Shown: positions 20,792-30,680, counted from the first letter of the stretch. The stretch is DNA of 64,000 bases from Psettodes erumei (GCA_016785225.1 JAFBJZ010000905.1:1-64000), one strand, 5' to 3'. A program made the numbers and translations. Notes: generated from the letters alone by a model not told the origin.

Positions 20792-21532
20792 ATGAATCCA
20801 CAATCTGCTGCCAGTATTGCTATTGCCGAAGCCAGCTCTCACGTATCCAACCCGCATAATCTGGCCGATAAGACGCTGATTATTTTTGATTGGGACGGCA
20901 CCTTGATGGATTCGGTGGGTTTAATCGTGGAGGCCATGCATGTGGCAGGGGAGGCGCACGGGTTTCAAACGACAGATAAGGCTGTGCAAGATATCATCGG
21001 TCTTAGCCTGATGAATGGTATTGATATTTTATATCCGCAGGCCAGCGATTTACAAAAGCAGGGCATTCAGCAAAGCTATGCTGAGTACTATATCGCCAAT
21101 AGCCACCGCACGCCGCTGTTTGCTCCGATAGAAAGCATGCTACAAACGCTACAGCGTCAAGGCAAACAGCTGGCCGTGGCCACAGGCAAAAAACGAAAAG
21201 GTCTAGATCGGGTGCTTGCAGCCTCGAGCAGTCATCAGTATTTTGTGATGACCCGCTGTGCTGATGAAGCAGGCTCAAAACCTGATCCGCAGATGCTCAT
21301 TGATATATTACAGGCTACTCAGCAGGGTATCGCCGACGCTGTTTTTGTCGGTGATAGCGTCTATGATATCGAGATGGCGACGCAGCTGGGTATGAGTAGT
21401 ATTGCGGTCAATTATGGTACAGCATCAGCGGCAGAGCTTGCCGCGCAGCAGCCTACCTATCAGGTTGAGACGCCGCAAGCATTAATGGCGCTATTATGTG
21501 GCGAGGGCGTGTCTTCAAGTCACTCGCTATAG
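20792..21532 (+). CDS. HAD superfamily hydrolase, phosphoglycolate phosphatase-like
   Basis: 246 aa, HAD-IA type. Motif I is FDWDGTLMDS with both catalytic aspartates. The motif II region is LAVATGKKRKGLDRVL, and motif III/IV is VGDSVYDIEMATQLGM. The helical cap follows motif I. A phosphatase acting on small phosphorylated metabolites is likely; the substrate cannot be told. The last codons (EGVSSSHSL and the stop) coincide with the left inverted repeat of the element at 21504-21825, so the native C-terminus may have been replaced. It commonly follows rluC in relatives. Confidence 0.88.
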   Translation: MNPQSAASIAIAEASSHVSNPHNLADKTLIIFDWDGTLMDSVGLIVEAMHVAGEAHGFQTTDKAVQDIIGLSLMNGIDILYPQASDLQKQGIQQSYAEYYIANSHRTPLFAPIESMLQTLQRQGKQLAVATGKKRKGLDRVLAASSSHQYFVMTRCADEAGSKPDPQMLIDILQATQQGIADAVFVGDSVYDIEMATQLGMSSIAVNYGTASAAELAAQQPTYQVETPQALMALLCGEGVSSSHSL

Positions 21533-21825
21533 TCAGTTGAAAATAAAACTGTTATATAAATTTAAACGCGCTACTGGTATAAATTTTACTTGCGTGCTGC
21601 GTTCCCAGAGGCTGCGCAACCTACATTTAAAAACAGCATCCCAGTAGCGCTATGCGCTTTTTAGAGTGCATCGACTATAGTTATCTAAATGGGCTAAAAA
21701 TGGCCAAATTTTGCCAACCATCGTCAAATAGCTGGTCTATATCCCGATATTAACGGCGCTATTTTCCTTGTTTGACCGCCATTTATCTTATTTTTATCAC
21801 TATTTTTGAAATAAAGACACGCCCT
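21504..21825. mobile_element. MITE-like element (AGGGCGTGT family) with an apparent nested insertion
   Basis: The inverted ends are AGGGCGTGTCTTCA at 21504-21517 and AAGACACGCCCT at 21814-21825. Its right half (from about 21681, GGGCTAAAAATGGC, to the end) closely matches the shorter copy at 60690-60861. The extra 21533-21674 segment is bracketed by CTATAG at 21527-21532 and 21675-21680, as if a second element had inserted and duplicated its target. Inside it is an inverted repeat GCGCTACTGG (21568-21577) / CCAGTAGCGC (21641-21650). No transposase is encoded, so it would be non-autonomous. The left end overlaps the 3' end of the HAD gene. Confidence 0.7.
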
Positions 21826-21854
21826 AGGACGCCGCTCTATCCGCGTGGCGCAGC

Positions 21855-22618
21855 TTATTTAGCACCGTCTTTTGCATCACTCTCTTCTACAGATGTCGTC
21901 GTCTCGCCATCTTGAGTGTCGGCAGACTCACTCAGGCTGGTTTCAATGATTTTATCGCCATCGAGCTGATACTCATACCATTTGCCCATCACGCCAGCCA
22001 GCTCCTCTAACCCTTCTTTGCGCAAGGCAGAAAACAGCTGAATGCTACAGTTTAACCCCAGTTTTTTTAGCCTTTTCGGGTATTGAGCAGGGCGTTTTTG
22101 GCGGCGCCGTATTTTAGCTTGTCCGCTTTGGTGAGCAAAATGTGTACGGGCAAATCTCCATCTTTGGCCCAATGCAGCATTTGCTCATCAAAAAACTTAA
22201 GCGGATGACGGATGTCTGTCATCAACACCAGCCCTGCAAGGCTTGAGCGCGATACCAAATATTCTTCTAGCTCAACCTGCCATTCTTTTTTCATCTCTAA
22301 AGGCACAGCGGCATAGCCATAACCTGGTAAGTCGACCAGTCGTCTGTCGCTATCACCGACGCTAAAAAAGTTGATCATTTGCGTACGACCAGGGGTTTTG
22401 GACGAGCGTGCCAGTTGGCGCTGGTTGGTCAGCGCATTGATGGCAGAGGATTTGCCCGCGTTTGAACGGCCTGCAAAGGCGACCTCTAAGCCCATATCGG
22501 CAGGACAAAGGCGAAAAGTCGGCGCTGACATCATAAAGGCGGTTTGTTGAATTTTTTGACGAGACTTGGTGTTAAATAAGGCTTGGTCGGTGGCGACATC
22601 GGTAAACGGGGTGCTCAT
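21855..22618 (-). CDS. engB: Ribosome biogenesis GTPase EngB/YsxC, frameshifted
   Basis: Essential GTP-binding protein of 50S subunit assembly. G1 is GRSNAGKSSAIN, G3 DLPGYG, G4 TKADKLK. The frame breaks at the T-run 22073-22076 (AAAA on the coding strand where AAAAA is expected), after LLNTRK. Beyond it the correct C-terminus continues (KLGLNCSIQLFSALRKEGLE, the G5 region) and ends in an acidic tail rich in Glu, Ser and Thr. About 254 aa when joined. Divergence from cytochrome c genes is the conserved arrangement also seen in Pseudomonas. Because the gene is essential, a read error is more likely than a mutation. Confidence 0.93.
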
Positions 22619-23004
22619 AAGTGACTCATTAATCTTAAAAAATTGGATACAGTGGTAAGGCGTTGCGTCGTTTAGACCAGCGAGAGGCGACAGTAGGGCA
22701 TAAGCGTCACATAACGTTTATAGCAGTCGGCATGGCAGACGACTTGATAATTGCTTATTCTATACTATTCGTCCGCTTACTTATTGAAATAACGGCAATT
22801 AATATCATATAAATATCACAGGCACTCATATATCGCAGGCTATCATGGTAGTAACACCAGTCATCATTAGGTTACCAAAGCCAAACTATATTTATCTGTA
22901 TTTGTATGACATACATTGTTACAATATTTGCTAAGAGATAGTTAGCGACACACGTTTAATCAAAAAATAGACTAAACGAATGTCATATCCAAAGGAGGTG
23001 TTCA
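22619..23004. other. Divergent region between engB and cytochrome c5-like gene
   Basis: AT-rich, no gene. A strong Shine-Dalgarno (AAAGGAGGTG, 22991-23000) precedes ATG 23005, predicting efficient translation of the cytochrome. Confidence 0.45.
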
Positions 23005-23337
23005 ATGTTTTCAATCACCACACTTTTTGACCGTGCTCAGCGTGTACTCATAAGCGGCGCGGCGGCACTCATCTTAAGCAGCACGATGATAACGGGCGCT
23101 GCTGCTGATATCGCAGCGACCTATAATAACTCATGTGCAGCCTGTCACGATAGTGGCGCACTCAATGCCATCAAAAAAGGCGACAGCGCCAAATGGCAGC
23201 AGCTCATCAAACAAAAGAGCATGCCGACCTTGATAAACTCAGTAAAAAGTGGCATGACGCAGATGCCAGCGGGCGGACTCTGTGACAGCTGCAGTGATGA
23301 TGATTACCGTCAGCTGATCGAGTATATGAGCAAATAA
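23005..23337 (+). CDS. Cytochrome c5-like periplasmic monohaem protein
   Basis: 110 aa electron carrier. A signal peptide covers the first ~34 residues (basic start, ISGAAALILSSTMITGAAA). The haem-binding motif is CAACH. The axial Met is probably in TQMPAGG, and the following GLCDSCSDDDYRQLIEYM has the cysteine pair that c5-type cytochromes use as a disulfide. It sits just upstream of a cytochrome c4 gene, so both may serve the respiratory chain between the bc1 complex and terminal oxidases. Confidence 0.88.
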   Translation: MFSITTLFDRAQRVLISGAAALILSSTMITGAAADIAATYNNSCAACHDSGALNAIKKGDSAKWQQLIKQKSMPTLINSVKSGMTQMPAGGLCDSCSDDDYRQLIEYMSK

Positions 23338-23367
23338 TCAGTAGAAAATCAATAAGTCATGCCATCT

Positions 23368-23408
23368 AAAGCGCTGGGTTTTATTGCCCGAAAGCGCTTT
23401 TATTTTTT
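23368..23408 (+). terminator. Terminator after cytochrome c5-like gene
   Basis: Stem AAAGCGCT (23368-23375) / AGCGCTTT (23393-23400), with GGG/CCC pairing inside the loop and a T-rich tail. The rest of the 317-bp gap up to 23655 shows no gene. Confidence 0.75.
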
Positions 23409-23654
23409 TGCAAGCAGTATAATAAGCCGACTAGAAAAACTGGTGGATGTGACGATTAAGTAGGCAAATGCTACAAAGTCTTGCTATAATAATCGAAAAT
23501 AAACCCTGATGTTAGTAAGTACTTTCAGATTGCTTGTGGCCAAGACCTTAAATTATATACTTGCCTCGCTGATTATAGGGCGGTCGGTATCAGGTATCTT
23601 ATCAGTACAATCACTCTAAATAATGCTTACACCGAGTTAGTAGGATTTGTATCA

Positions 23655-24323
23655 ATGAAAAAGTTAATCGCTGCTGCCAGCTTATGCGTTGCAAGTTTCA
23701 GCGTACAAGCTGCTATTATTGTTCCTGAGCATGATGTCGATGCAGGCAAGAAAATTGCAGAGACCGTCTGCGCTGCTTGTCACGGTGTTAGATGGTGTTA
23801 GCGTTGTCCCTGCGCAGCCTAACTTGGGTGGCCAAAACGTAAAATACCTCTATAAGCAGTTGGTCGAGTTTAAAACAGGCTATCGTAAGAATGGCATCAT
23901 GCAGTCGCAAGTCGCCAACTTATCTCAGCAAGACCTAGCCAACGTGGCAGGTTATTATGCCAGCCAAGCTCTTGGGGTGTCGGTTTTGGTAATCCTGCGA
24001 CCAACCAAGAAGCCACCAAACTCTATTTGGGTGGTGATAAGTCGCGCGGCGTGATCGGCTGTGCAGGCTGTCATGGTCCAGATGCCGCTGGTAACGAGTG
24101 GGCAGCATTTCCGCGCTTAGGTGGCCAGCATGCCGAGTATATCTCAACTCAGCTAAAACTGTTCCGCGCCGCAGGCCGCGCCGATGATATCGATAGCGAT
24201 GAGCAAAAACGTATCAACGACGCTGCCAAAGAAGGCGAGATGGGTATGATGCAGACGGTAGCATCGAAGCTATCAGATCGTGATATTCGTATCCTATCAG
24301 ACTATATCAGTGCCGTTCACTAA
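23655..24323 (+). CDS. Cytochrome c4 (dihaem), two frame breaks
   Basis: Periplasmic dihaem cytochrome c. The signal peptide is MKKLIAAASLCVASFSVQA. The first haem motif is CAACHG and the second CAGCHG, each at the head of one domain, as in c4. Two compensating breaks disturb the frame. The A at 23790 is extra (HGV then DGVSVVPAQPNLGGQN in the next frame). Near 23970 one base is missing before WGVGFGNPATNQEA. Bridged, the product is 222 aa, the usual c4 size. ATG 23655 is preceded by TAGGA. The gene is usually intact and well expressed in relatives, so errors are suspected. Confidence 0.88.
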
Positions 24324-24431
24324 TTTGTAGCAATCACGGCACAGGCCACAGAGCGCGGTTGTCCGTTGATTTGATAATGAGTGCCTGATAGCCAGTTGTT
24401 ATTATGTGATAATGAGGCATTGTTAATGATT

Positions 24432-24454
24432 AAACCCCGATTTCGGGGTTTTTT
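24432..24454 (+). terminator. Terminator after cytochrome c4
   Basis: Compact hairpin AACCCCG / CGGGGTT (about 24433-24439 / 24444-24450) and a run of T. Confidence 0.85.
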
Positions 24455-24598
24455 ATTACTGCTACCCTTATATTATCACTATCATGACCTTATAAATTCA
24501 AAACCCTTATAGGAGAACATTCTGTCCAGATAAGGCAAGGTTGCGATGTTGTGTCGTGATGATTACTGTTCCTCACTTAAGCGCGTGTCGTCAATTAG

Positions 24599-25621
24599 CC
24601 TGTTAAAAGCTTCGTTGCTTTAGATTTGTTGTTATGGCTCAATATTTTGCACGCAGCTGTAGATGCGCCACTGGCTGGTATGCAAAAGCTGACCCGCGAG
24701 GCGGATGCCAGTCCGATATGGCGCAGTTTTGGTTGGCTTGCGGCGCTGGTGTCGATTGTCATCGCTGCGCTGGTCATCTCGGGCGCTAGTACAGGTATCT
24801 TGGCGGCTTTGACGGCGCTTGATAGCGCGCCTGCGCTACCGAGTTTTGCAATGGCGGCAGGTCTGATGGTCATCGCTGTATTGGTTTGGTGGTGTCGCGC
24901 CGTTACCGATTGGTCTGGGGCTGATGGTTGCGGGGCTACTGCTGGGTGCGGTCAATGGACTGCCAAATATTGACTTTGCCATGACAGAGGTGAGCTTAGG
25001 CGAGTGGGCGCGTGCGGTTGCCTTGGCGCTGGTCAGTGTGGGGGCGGGTACGGGGCTGTATTGGTTCGGTCAAAGCTTGGCCAGCAAGCAGTCAGTGACC
25101 GCCGTCGGTGTGGACAATCACAACGCCCAAAACCTGCTCGTAGCCGTCTGGCCGCCGAGCCACGTGCGACCAAGCTGGTGCTACCGATTTGGATACTGCA
25201 GCTGCTGGTCGGGATGATGGCTTTGTTTGTCAGTGGCATGGCATTGCCGCCTATCGCTCAGCTATTGTATTGGGTAGGGGTGCTATTCGTTGCCAGTTAT
25301 TTGCTGCACTATAGTACCCAGCAGCTGGCGCATAAGTTTGGGCTGGTGGTGAGCTTGGTGATCACTTTGGTGGTGGCATTGGCGCTGGTCGTTGTGATTC
25401 CTGCCACTTGGTTGGTCGGTATCTTGGTCATTATCAGTAGTATCGCGGTGCTGCTCCTATCGATATTTGCTGGCTGGCAAATGAAAATCAGTCATTTGCG
25501 CAAGTCGCTTAATTTCGGTAGTGAAGGGTTTTATAACTTGTGGCGCGTGGCGATACGGTTGGTGGTACCACTGGCTCTGATATTGGCATTACTGGGTTGG
25601 GTGCTACAGTGGCTGAGCTAA
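24599..25621 (+). pseudogene. Degenerate NSS-type (sodium:neurotransmitter symporter family) transporter
   Basis: Strongly hydrophobic sequence with at least eight potential membrane segments. The C-terminus (SEGFYNLWRVAIRLVVPLAL) and the early stretch ASPIWRSFGWLAALVSIVIA resemble the NSS/SNF family. The conserved N-terminal segment with GN-WRFP is absent; in this frame only about ten codons precede LLLWLNILHAAVDAPLAGMQ before a stop at 24596. Two further breaks, near 24890 and 25143, are needed to join the pieces. The breaks could be sequencing errors but the missing first helix is not explained by them. It overlaps rnfH by 13 bp. Family call is moderate; loss of function is likely. Confidence 0.5.
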
Positions 25622-25941
25622 ATAACGACGCTATCACCGTATATCTGGCCTATGCCGAGGATGCCACGCGTCAGCACTACAAGTCACTACAGGTGCGCCC
25701 TGATACCACGCTGTATGAAGCGCTATCGCAAGCAGGGTGGCTGACGCAGTTTGCCGCTTTGGCCGCGTGGTGCGAGGAGATGGCGGAGGTGGCAACCCCA
25801 ATGGCAAAGCGCTGGCATGTGGGTGTCTATGCAAAAAAACAGCCGCTTAGCTATCGCTTGCAGCCTTTTGATCGTATCGAAGTCTATCGTAGTTTGAGCG
25901 CTGATCCGATGTCTCAGCGCAAAAACAAATCACGAAGCTAG
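25609..25941 (+). CDS. rnfH: RnfH family protein (UPF0125)
   Basis: Small protein with a ubiquitin-like/ThiS-like fold. ITVYLAYAEDATRQHYKSLQ is the typical opening strand-turn, followed by GVYAKKQPLSYRLQPFDRIE near the end. The GTG at 25609 (VAELNNDAI) is chosen as start because it aligns with the usual family N-terminus; the longer frame from 25540 lies inside the upstream transporter. It is convergent with bamE, 19 bp apart, the standard rnfH-bamE neighbourhood. Function in most bacteria is unclear. Confidence 0.85.
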   Translation: MAELNNDAITVYLAYAEDATRQHYKSLQVRPDTTLYEALSQAGWLTQFAALAAWCEEMAEVATPMAKRWHVGVYAKKQPLSYRLQPFDRIEVYRSLSADPMSQRKNKSRS

Positions 25942-25960
25942 CGGCTTGTCAGCCCTCACG

Positions 25961-26365
25961 TTACGACGCAGGCAAGCTCTCTATACCCTCGATGCGGCTG
26001 ACCAAACCATTATCATCAAAGTAGACAATCAGGTGCTGGCTGGCATTTTTGACATCAGCAATGCCTTGGCGTTGGCCTTCAGTGCCCGCTTGATAGTCGT
26101 AGATATAGTCCCAGCGCTTTGGCTCTAGGGTATCTTTAATCGCAGGACTGCCGAGGATGTATAGCACTTGGTTTTGGTTCATACCCACTTGCAGCTTTTG
26201 TGCTTGAGCTTGGGTGATGGCAGTGCCTTGTGGTAAATCAATCTTATAAACACTCAGTAAAGAGCAGCCGGACATCGCGACGGTAGCGCTGAGCATACTG
26301 GTTAGAATAATGTTACGTAATGCGCGTGCAGGGCTGAACGGACGAAAAGTTAATGTCTTTATCAT
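25961..26365 (-). CDS. bamE: Outer membrane assembly lipoprotein BamE (SmpA/OmlA)
   Basis: Small lipoprotein subunit of the BAM complex that inserts outer-membrane beta-barrels. Signal peptide with lipobox VAMSGC. The mature part has the family signatures LQVGMNQNQVLYILGSP and KRWDYIYDYQ. About 134 aa from ATG 26365. In-frame starts also exist at 26380 and further upstream to 26494, but the first would give an n-region of the right size and none has an obvious Shine-Dalgarno. Divergent from fur, as in many gammaproteobacteria. Confidence 0.9.
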   Translation of the reverse strand: MIKTLTFRPFSPARALRNIILTSMLSATVAMSGCSLLSVYKIDLPQGTAITQAQAQKLQVGMNQNQVLYILGSPAIKDTLEPKRWDYIYDYQAGTEGQRQGIADVKNASQHLIVYFDDNGLVSRIEGIESLPAS

Positions 26366-26743
26366 GGTAAGATGACTCATAAGAAATGGGTTAGGTGCGG
26401 CCACCATCAATGCTAAGGTGTCTGGCCGACTATCTTGAACAAATGATACGTCATTTACTTGCAATTGCCTACCACTTACGACATTATTTACCAAACGCTA
26501 CCAAGGTGATTTGGTTATTTGTTTTTTAAATTCATAGACTTGCATTGATATTTTCGGCGAAATGATAGACCATATAGGCGTTAAAGATAAGCAAGGGTCA
26601 TACGCGAGATATCAATGAATTGCAAAAGGCATGTTTGGCATGTCTTAGATAAAACACGCTTTATAAAAGTAATTTATTAGCTTATCTACCTCCTATTTTT
26701 TGGTTCTTTATTTGCTAAGACTGTCACAGTCACAAGGGATATT
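26366..26743. other. bamE-fur divergent region
   Basis: No gene. It holds both promoters. CAAGGGAT before ATG 26744 is the fur ribosome-binding site. I could not identify a convincing Fur box by eye. Confidence 0.35.
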
Positions 26744-27178
26744 ATGGCTTCTTTTACCAATCAAGATTTACGCAAAGCAGGGTTGAAGGTCACCTTACCA
26801 CGTATCAAAATTTTAGAGCTGCTAGAAAATGCAGAGCTGCATCATATGAGTGCCGAAGAAGTGTACAAGGCGCTGATCGACCAAGGCGAAGATGTGGGGC
26901 TGGCCACGGTGTATCGAGTATTGACCCAGTTTGAACAAGCGGGCATCGTCGAGCGTCATAACTTTGAAAACAATCTATCGGTGTTTGAGATCACCCAAGA
27001 AGAGCATCATGACCACTTGGTCTGTGACAACTGCGGCAAAATTATCGAGTTTCATAATGAAGCTATCGAAGAGGAGCAGCTCAAAGTTGCAGAGTCGCAT
27101 GGTTTTAAATTATCGGGTCACTCACTGGTGCTATACGGTATTTGTGATGATCAAGAATGCAAGGACAGTGTCAAATAA
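26744..27178 (+). CDS. fur: Ferric uptake regulator Fur
   Basis: Iron-responsive repressor, 144 aa. The winged-helix N-terminal domain contains LRKAGLKVTLPRIKILELLE and EDVGLATVYRVLTQFEQAGI. The metal sites include HHDHLVCDNCGKIIEFH and the structural zinc pair (CDNC), with a second pair CDDQEC at the C-terminus. All key residues are present and the length is normal. It is monocistronic with a terminator about 100 bp downstream. Confidence 0.98.
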   Translation: MASFTNQDLRKAGLKVTLPRIKILELLENAELHHMSAEEVYKALIDQGEDVGLATVYRVLTQFEQAGIVERHNFENNLSVFEITQEEHHDHLVCDNCGKIIEFHNEAIEEEQLKVAESHGFKLSGHSLVLYGICDDQECKDSVK

Positions 27179-27273
27179 CAGCGGTTAAGTTATCAAAGTC
27201 TGATAAGGTTTTATCACCTTTAACCGTTTTGTTGATTGTTTAATGTTTAAACACTCAAATACTAGCACGCAGC

Positions 27274-27309
27274 AAAAAGCCCTCACGATTTTTTATGAGG
27301 GCTTTTTTT
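27274..27309. terminator. Terminator between fur and pilU
   Basis: Stem AAAAAGCCCTCA (27274-27285) / TGAGGGCTTTTT (27296-27307). It serves convergent fur and pilU. Confidence 0.85.
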
Positions 27310-27333
27310 ATGGCCTTGATTGAAGCGCTAAGC

Positions 27334-28453
27334 TTATGTGATATCTAGCGACAAACCATCTGCGCCTTCGTCTAAAAGGTGGGCGCTGTTTTTGCTACTG
27401 AGCTTGATTTTTAGGCGCAAATCGTTTGGTGAGTCAGCATGCAAGATCGCTTCTTTATAGGTAATCTCGCCGTTCTCATATAAATCAAACAGTGCCTGAT
27501 CAAAGGTCTGCATGCCGCTCTCTCGTGAGCGCTTCATCACATCTTTAATCTCATGAATCTCGCCTTTACGGATATAGTCGCTGATGAGCTGGGAGTTTAA
27601 TAAAATCTCAATCGCTGCGCGTCGCCCTTTGCCATCCGGTGTTGGGATGAGCTGCTGGGCGATGATCGCTTGCAGGTTGAGCGACAAATCCATAAACAGC
27701 TGGTTGTGACGGCTGGTCTCAAAAAATGAATGATACGATCAATGGCTTGGTTGGCGTTGTTGGCGTGCAGCGTGGCAAATACCAAATGTCCGTCTCAGCA
27801 TACTGAATCGCGTAGCTCATGACCTCGCGGTTACGAATCTCACCAATCAAGATGACATCAGGGGCTTGGCGCAGGGTGTTTTTTAAACCTGCTTCAAAAG
27901 AGTGGGTGTCGATACCGACCTCGCGCTGGGTGATGATACAGCCGCGATGCTTGTGGACAAACTCGATTGGGTCTTCGATGGTAATGATATGGCCTTGCGA
28001 GTTCTGGTTGCGATGGCCGATCATGGCAGCAAGCGTCGTCGATTTACCCGTACCTGTCGCACCGACCAGTAGGATGATGCCGCGCTTTTTCATCGCCAGC
28101 TCTTTGAGAACAGGTGGCAGGCGCAGCTCTTCGACGGTTGGGATTTTGTTTTCGATTTTACGCAAAATCATCCCAGCCATGTCGCGCTGTACAAACGCGC
28201 TGACCCGAAACCGTGCCTGCTTGGCTTCATCAGTGATGGCAAACTGACACTCGTTGGTCTCTTCAAACTCTTGCTGCTGACTGGCCGTCATGACACTTTG
28301 GACCAGTTTTAGGGTTTGGGCAGGGGTCAGCGGGGTCTTACCCACAGGCAATATCTTGCCATTCACCTTCATCGAAGGTGCCACTTCAGCAGTAATAAAA
28401 AGGTCAGAGCCGTTTTTATTGATCATTAACTGCAATAGTTTATCAATGTCCAT
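27334..28453 (-). CDS. pilU: Type IV pilus retraction ATPase PilU, two frame breaks
   Basis: PilT-dependent accessory retraction ATPase. The N-terminal domain begins MDIDKLLQLMINKNGSDLFI. Walker A is GATGTGKST, Asp box ITIEDPIEFVH, Walker B VILIGEIRNREVM. Two single-base losses on the coding strand disturb the frame: near 27790 (AETGHLVFATLHANNAN expected, AETDIWYL read) and in the A-run 27721-27726 (IIHFFETSRHN expected). Joined, it is about 373 aa with the typical C-terminal arm. The neighbouring order pilU-pilT with yggS divergent is that of Pseudomonas. Confidence 0.93.
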
Positions 28454-28577
28454 GTTGTACCCGCTTTCGATGTCAATCGCCTAAAAAAATATCTAAAATT
28501 ATGTGATCCGTGATGCCCGCAGTGATGCTGATACTGCAGAGCACTGCGTCAGTGCTGTCTTAATGGCAAATCACCGC

Positions 28578-29633
28578 CTATAAAAAAGTCTCAGGCTGCT
28601 TGGCATAAGGGCGCGCCACGTCTTTGCTGATGGTGCCTTTGGCCACGAGGTTTTTTAAAGTCTGGTCAAGGGTGATCATACCGTCGCCTGCGCCTGTTTG
28701 AATCGCCGAATACATCTGGGCGATTTTGTTTTCGCGAATGAGGTTACGGATGGCCGGCGTACCTAGCATGATCTCGTGGGCGGCGATACGGCCACCTGCT
28801 TGACGGCGCAGCAAGGTCTGTGAGATGACTGCCTGTAGCGACTCTGAGAGCATGGCGCGAATCATGTCTTTTTCGGCGGCAGGGAACACATCAATCACAC
28901 GGTCAATGGTTTTGGCCGCTGAGCTGGTGTGCAGGGTGCCAAAGACTAAGTGGCCGGTCTCAGCTGCCGTTAGTGCCAAGCGAATGGTCTCAAGGTCACG
29001 TAGCTCACCCACCAAGATAACGTCGGGATCCTCACGCAGTGCCGAGCGTAGGGCTGGCTCAAACCCCAAGGTGTCGCGGTGTACTTCGCGCTGGTTGATG
29101 AGGCTTTTTTTCGATTCGTGGACAAATTCGATCGGGTCTTCGATGGTCAAAATATGCTCTTTGCGGCTCTCATTGATATAATCAATCATGGCTGCCAGCG
29201 TCGTGGATTTACCAGAGCCGGTCGGGCCAGTCACCAGCACCACGCCGCGTTTGAAGTCTGACACGCGTTTGAACACATCGCCCATGCCCAAATCTTCCAT
29301 CGTTAGGACCTTAGAGGGAATGGTACGAAACACAGCACCTGCGCCGCGGTTTTGATTAAAGGCGTTTACCCGAAAGCGGGCAAGATTGGGAATCTCAAAA
29401 GAAAAGTCCGTCTCAAAAAACTCCTCAAAATCGGCGCGCTGCTTGTCATTCATGATGTCATAAATCAGCTGATGCACCGTTTGATGCGTCATCGCTGGCA
29501 TATTGATGCGCGTCATCTCGCCATCGACACGAATCATCGCGGGCATACCGGCTGAAATATGTAAATCAGATGCTTTATGTTTAACCGTAAAACGCAACAA
29601 GTCTTCGATGCTTAAGGTGTTTTTTTCAGCCAT
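28578..29633 (-). CDS. pilT: Type IV pilus retraction ATPase PilT
   Basis: Hexameric ATPase that depolymerises pilin for twitching motility and DNA uptake. 351 aa, intact. SDLHISAGMPAMIRVDGEM opens the PAS-like N-domain. Walker A is GPTGSGKST, Asp box LTIEDPIEFVHESKKSLINQ, Walker B DVILVGELRDLETI, His box GHLVFGTLHTSSAA, and AIRNLIRENKIAQM is the conserved C-terminal AIRNLIRE motif of PilT. It lies upstream of pilU on the same strand with a 124-bp gap. Confidence 0.98.
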   Translation of the reverse strand: MAEKNTLSIEDLLRFTVKHKASDLHISAGMPAMIRVDGEMTRINMPAMTHQTVHQLIYDIMNDKQRADFEEFFETDFSFEIPNLARFRVNAFNQNRGAGAVFRTIPSKVLTMEDLGMGDVFKRVSDFKRGVVLVTGPTGSGKSTTLAAMIDYINESRKEHILTIEDPIEFVHESKKSLINQREVHRDTLGFEPALRSALREDPDVILVGELRDLETIRLALTAAETGHLVFGTLHTSSAAKTIDRVIDVFPAAEKDMIRAMLSESLQAVISQTLLRRQAGGRIAAHEIMLGTPAIRNLIRENKIAQMYSAIQTGAGDGMITLDQTLKNLVAKGTISKDVARPYAKQPETFL

Positions 29634-29984
29634 AATCGGATAGTCCTATCAGTCAAAAAAGGTCAAACAAAAGATGGTAAAGGCCAATGATGGTGTGATG
29701 CTAATATCTGGCGCAGCAGGACACAGCCTTGGGTAAAGCGATCTGCCAGCCTACCTTGTCTTTACCATGACGCTTATATTCAGTAGCATATGTTAGACCA
29801 TGTAACAATATCATAACAAGACTGCCGGCATTTAACCATCTACTGCCCAAAGAAAATGTAAAATTTGTCTAGCGTTGTAGGTCGCAGATGGGGAGCGAGA
29901 CAGTTAATGTTAGACCCAATTGCTAGACCCAACCGCAACGGGCGAAGCTTATAAACAAACCTATATAACAACAGCGAAAATACT
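29634..29984. other. pilT-yggS divergent region
   Basis: 351 bp, no gene recognised; it contains the divergent promoters. No clear repeat found. Confidence 0.35.
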
Positions 29985-30680
29985 ATGGATAAGCAATACT
30001 TAATCGACAATTGGCAACGCGTTCATGCACAGGTGGTGGCAGCTTGTGAGCAAGCGGACTCTCAAGCCGAGCAGGTAACACTACTGGCCGTCTCCAAAAC
30101 CAAACCTGCACAGATGATCGCGACTCTGGCGCAGCAAGGTCAGCGCCACTTTGGCGAAAACTACTTACAAGAGGCGCTCGAAAAAATCAATGAGCTACAA
30201 AGTCAACCTGACGCTGAGCATATCGTTTGGCATTACATCGGCAGTATTCAGCGCAACAAAACCCGTGACATCGCTGAGCATTTTGATTGGGTGCAAACCG
30301 TCGAGCGCAGCATTATCGCCAAGCGCTTAAATGATCAGCGGCCAGAGGATTTACCGCCATTGAATGTATTGGTGCAGGTCAATATTGATGATGAAGACAG
30401 TAAGTCAGGCTGTCTGCCAGCCGAGTTGCCTGAGCTGATAAGTGCCATGAAGCGCTATGAGCGTCTGATACTGCGCGGACTGATGATTATCCCTGCCAAG
30501 ACAGATACCAATGCCTTTGCCCGTACCCAGCAGTTGTTTGAAGACATTAAAGATAAGCATCCAGACTTGGCGCATTGGGATACGCTGAGCATGGGCATGA
30601 GTGGGGACATGGCGGACGCCATCGCTCATGGCTCGACGATGGTGCGCGTGGGTACCGCCATATTTGGGTCGCGAGAGTAG
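29985..30680 (+). CDS. yggS: YggS-type PLP homeostasis protein
   Basis: Pyridoxal-5'-phosphate-binding protein of alanine racemase N-terminal-like fold; it controls PLP supply and amino-acid balance. 231 aa. The PLP lysine is in VTLLAVSKTKPAQMI, and other signatures are HFGENYLQEALEK, WHYIGSIQRNKTRDI, GLMIIPAKT, LSMGMSGDMADAI and VRVGTAIFG. It is convergent with the CorC-like gene, only 34 bp apart. Confidence 0.95.
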   Translation: MDKQYLIDNWQRVHAQVVAACEQADSQAEQVTLLAVSKTKPAQMIATLAQQGQRHFGENYLQEALEKINELQSQPDAEHIVWHYIGSIQRNKTRDIAEHFDWVQTVERSIIAKRLNDQRPEDLPPLNVLVQVNIDDEDSKSGCLPAELPELISAMKRYERLILRGLMIIPAKTDTNAFARTQQLFEDIKDKHPDLAHWDTLSMGMSGDMADAIAHGSTMVRVGTAIFGSRE

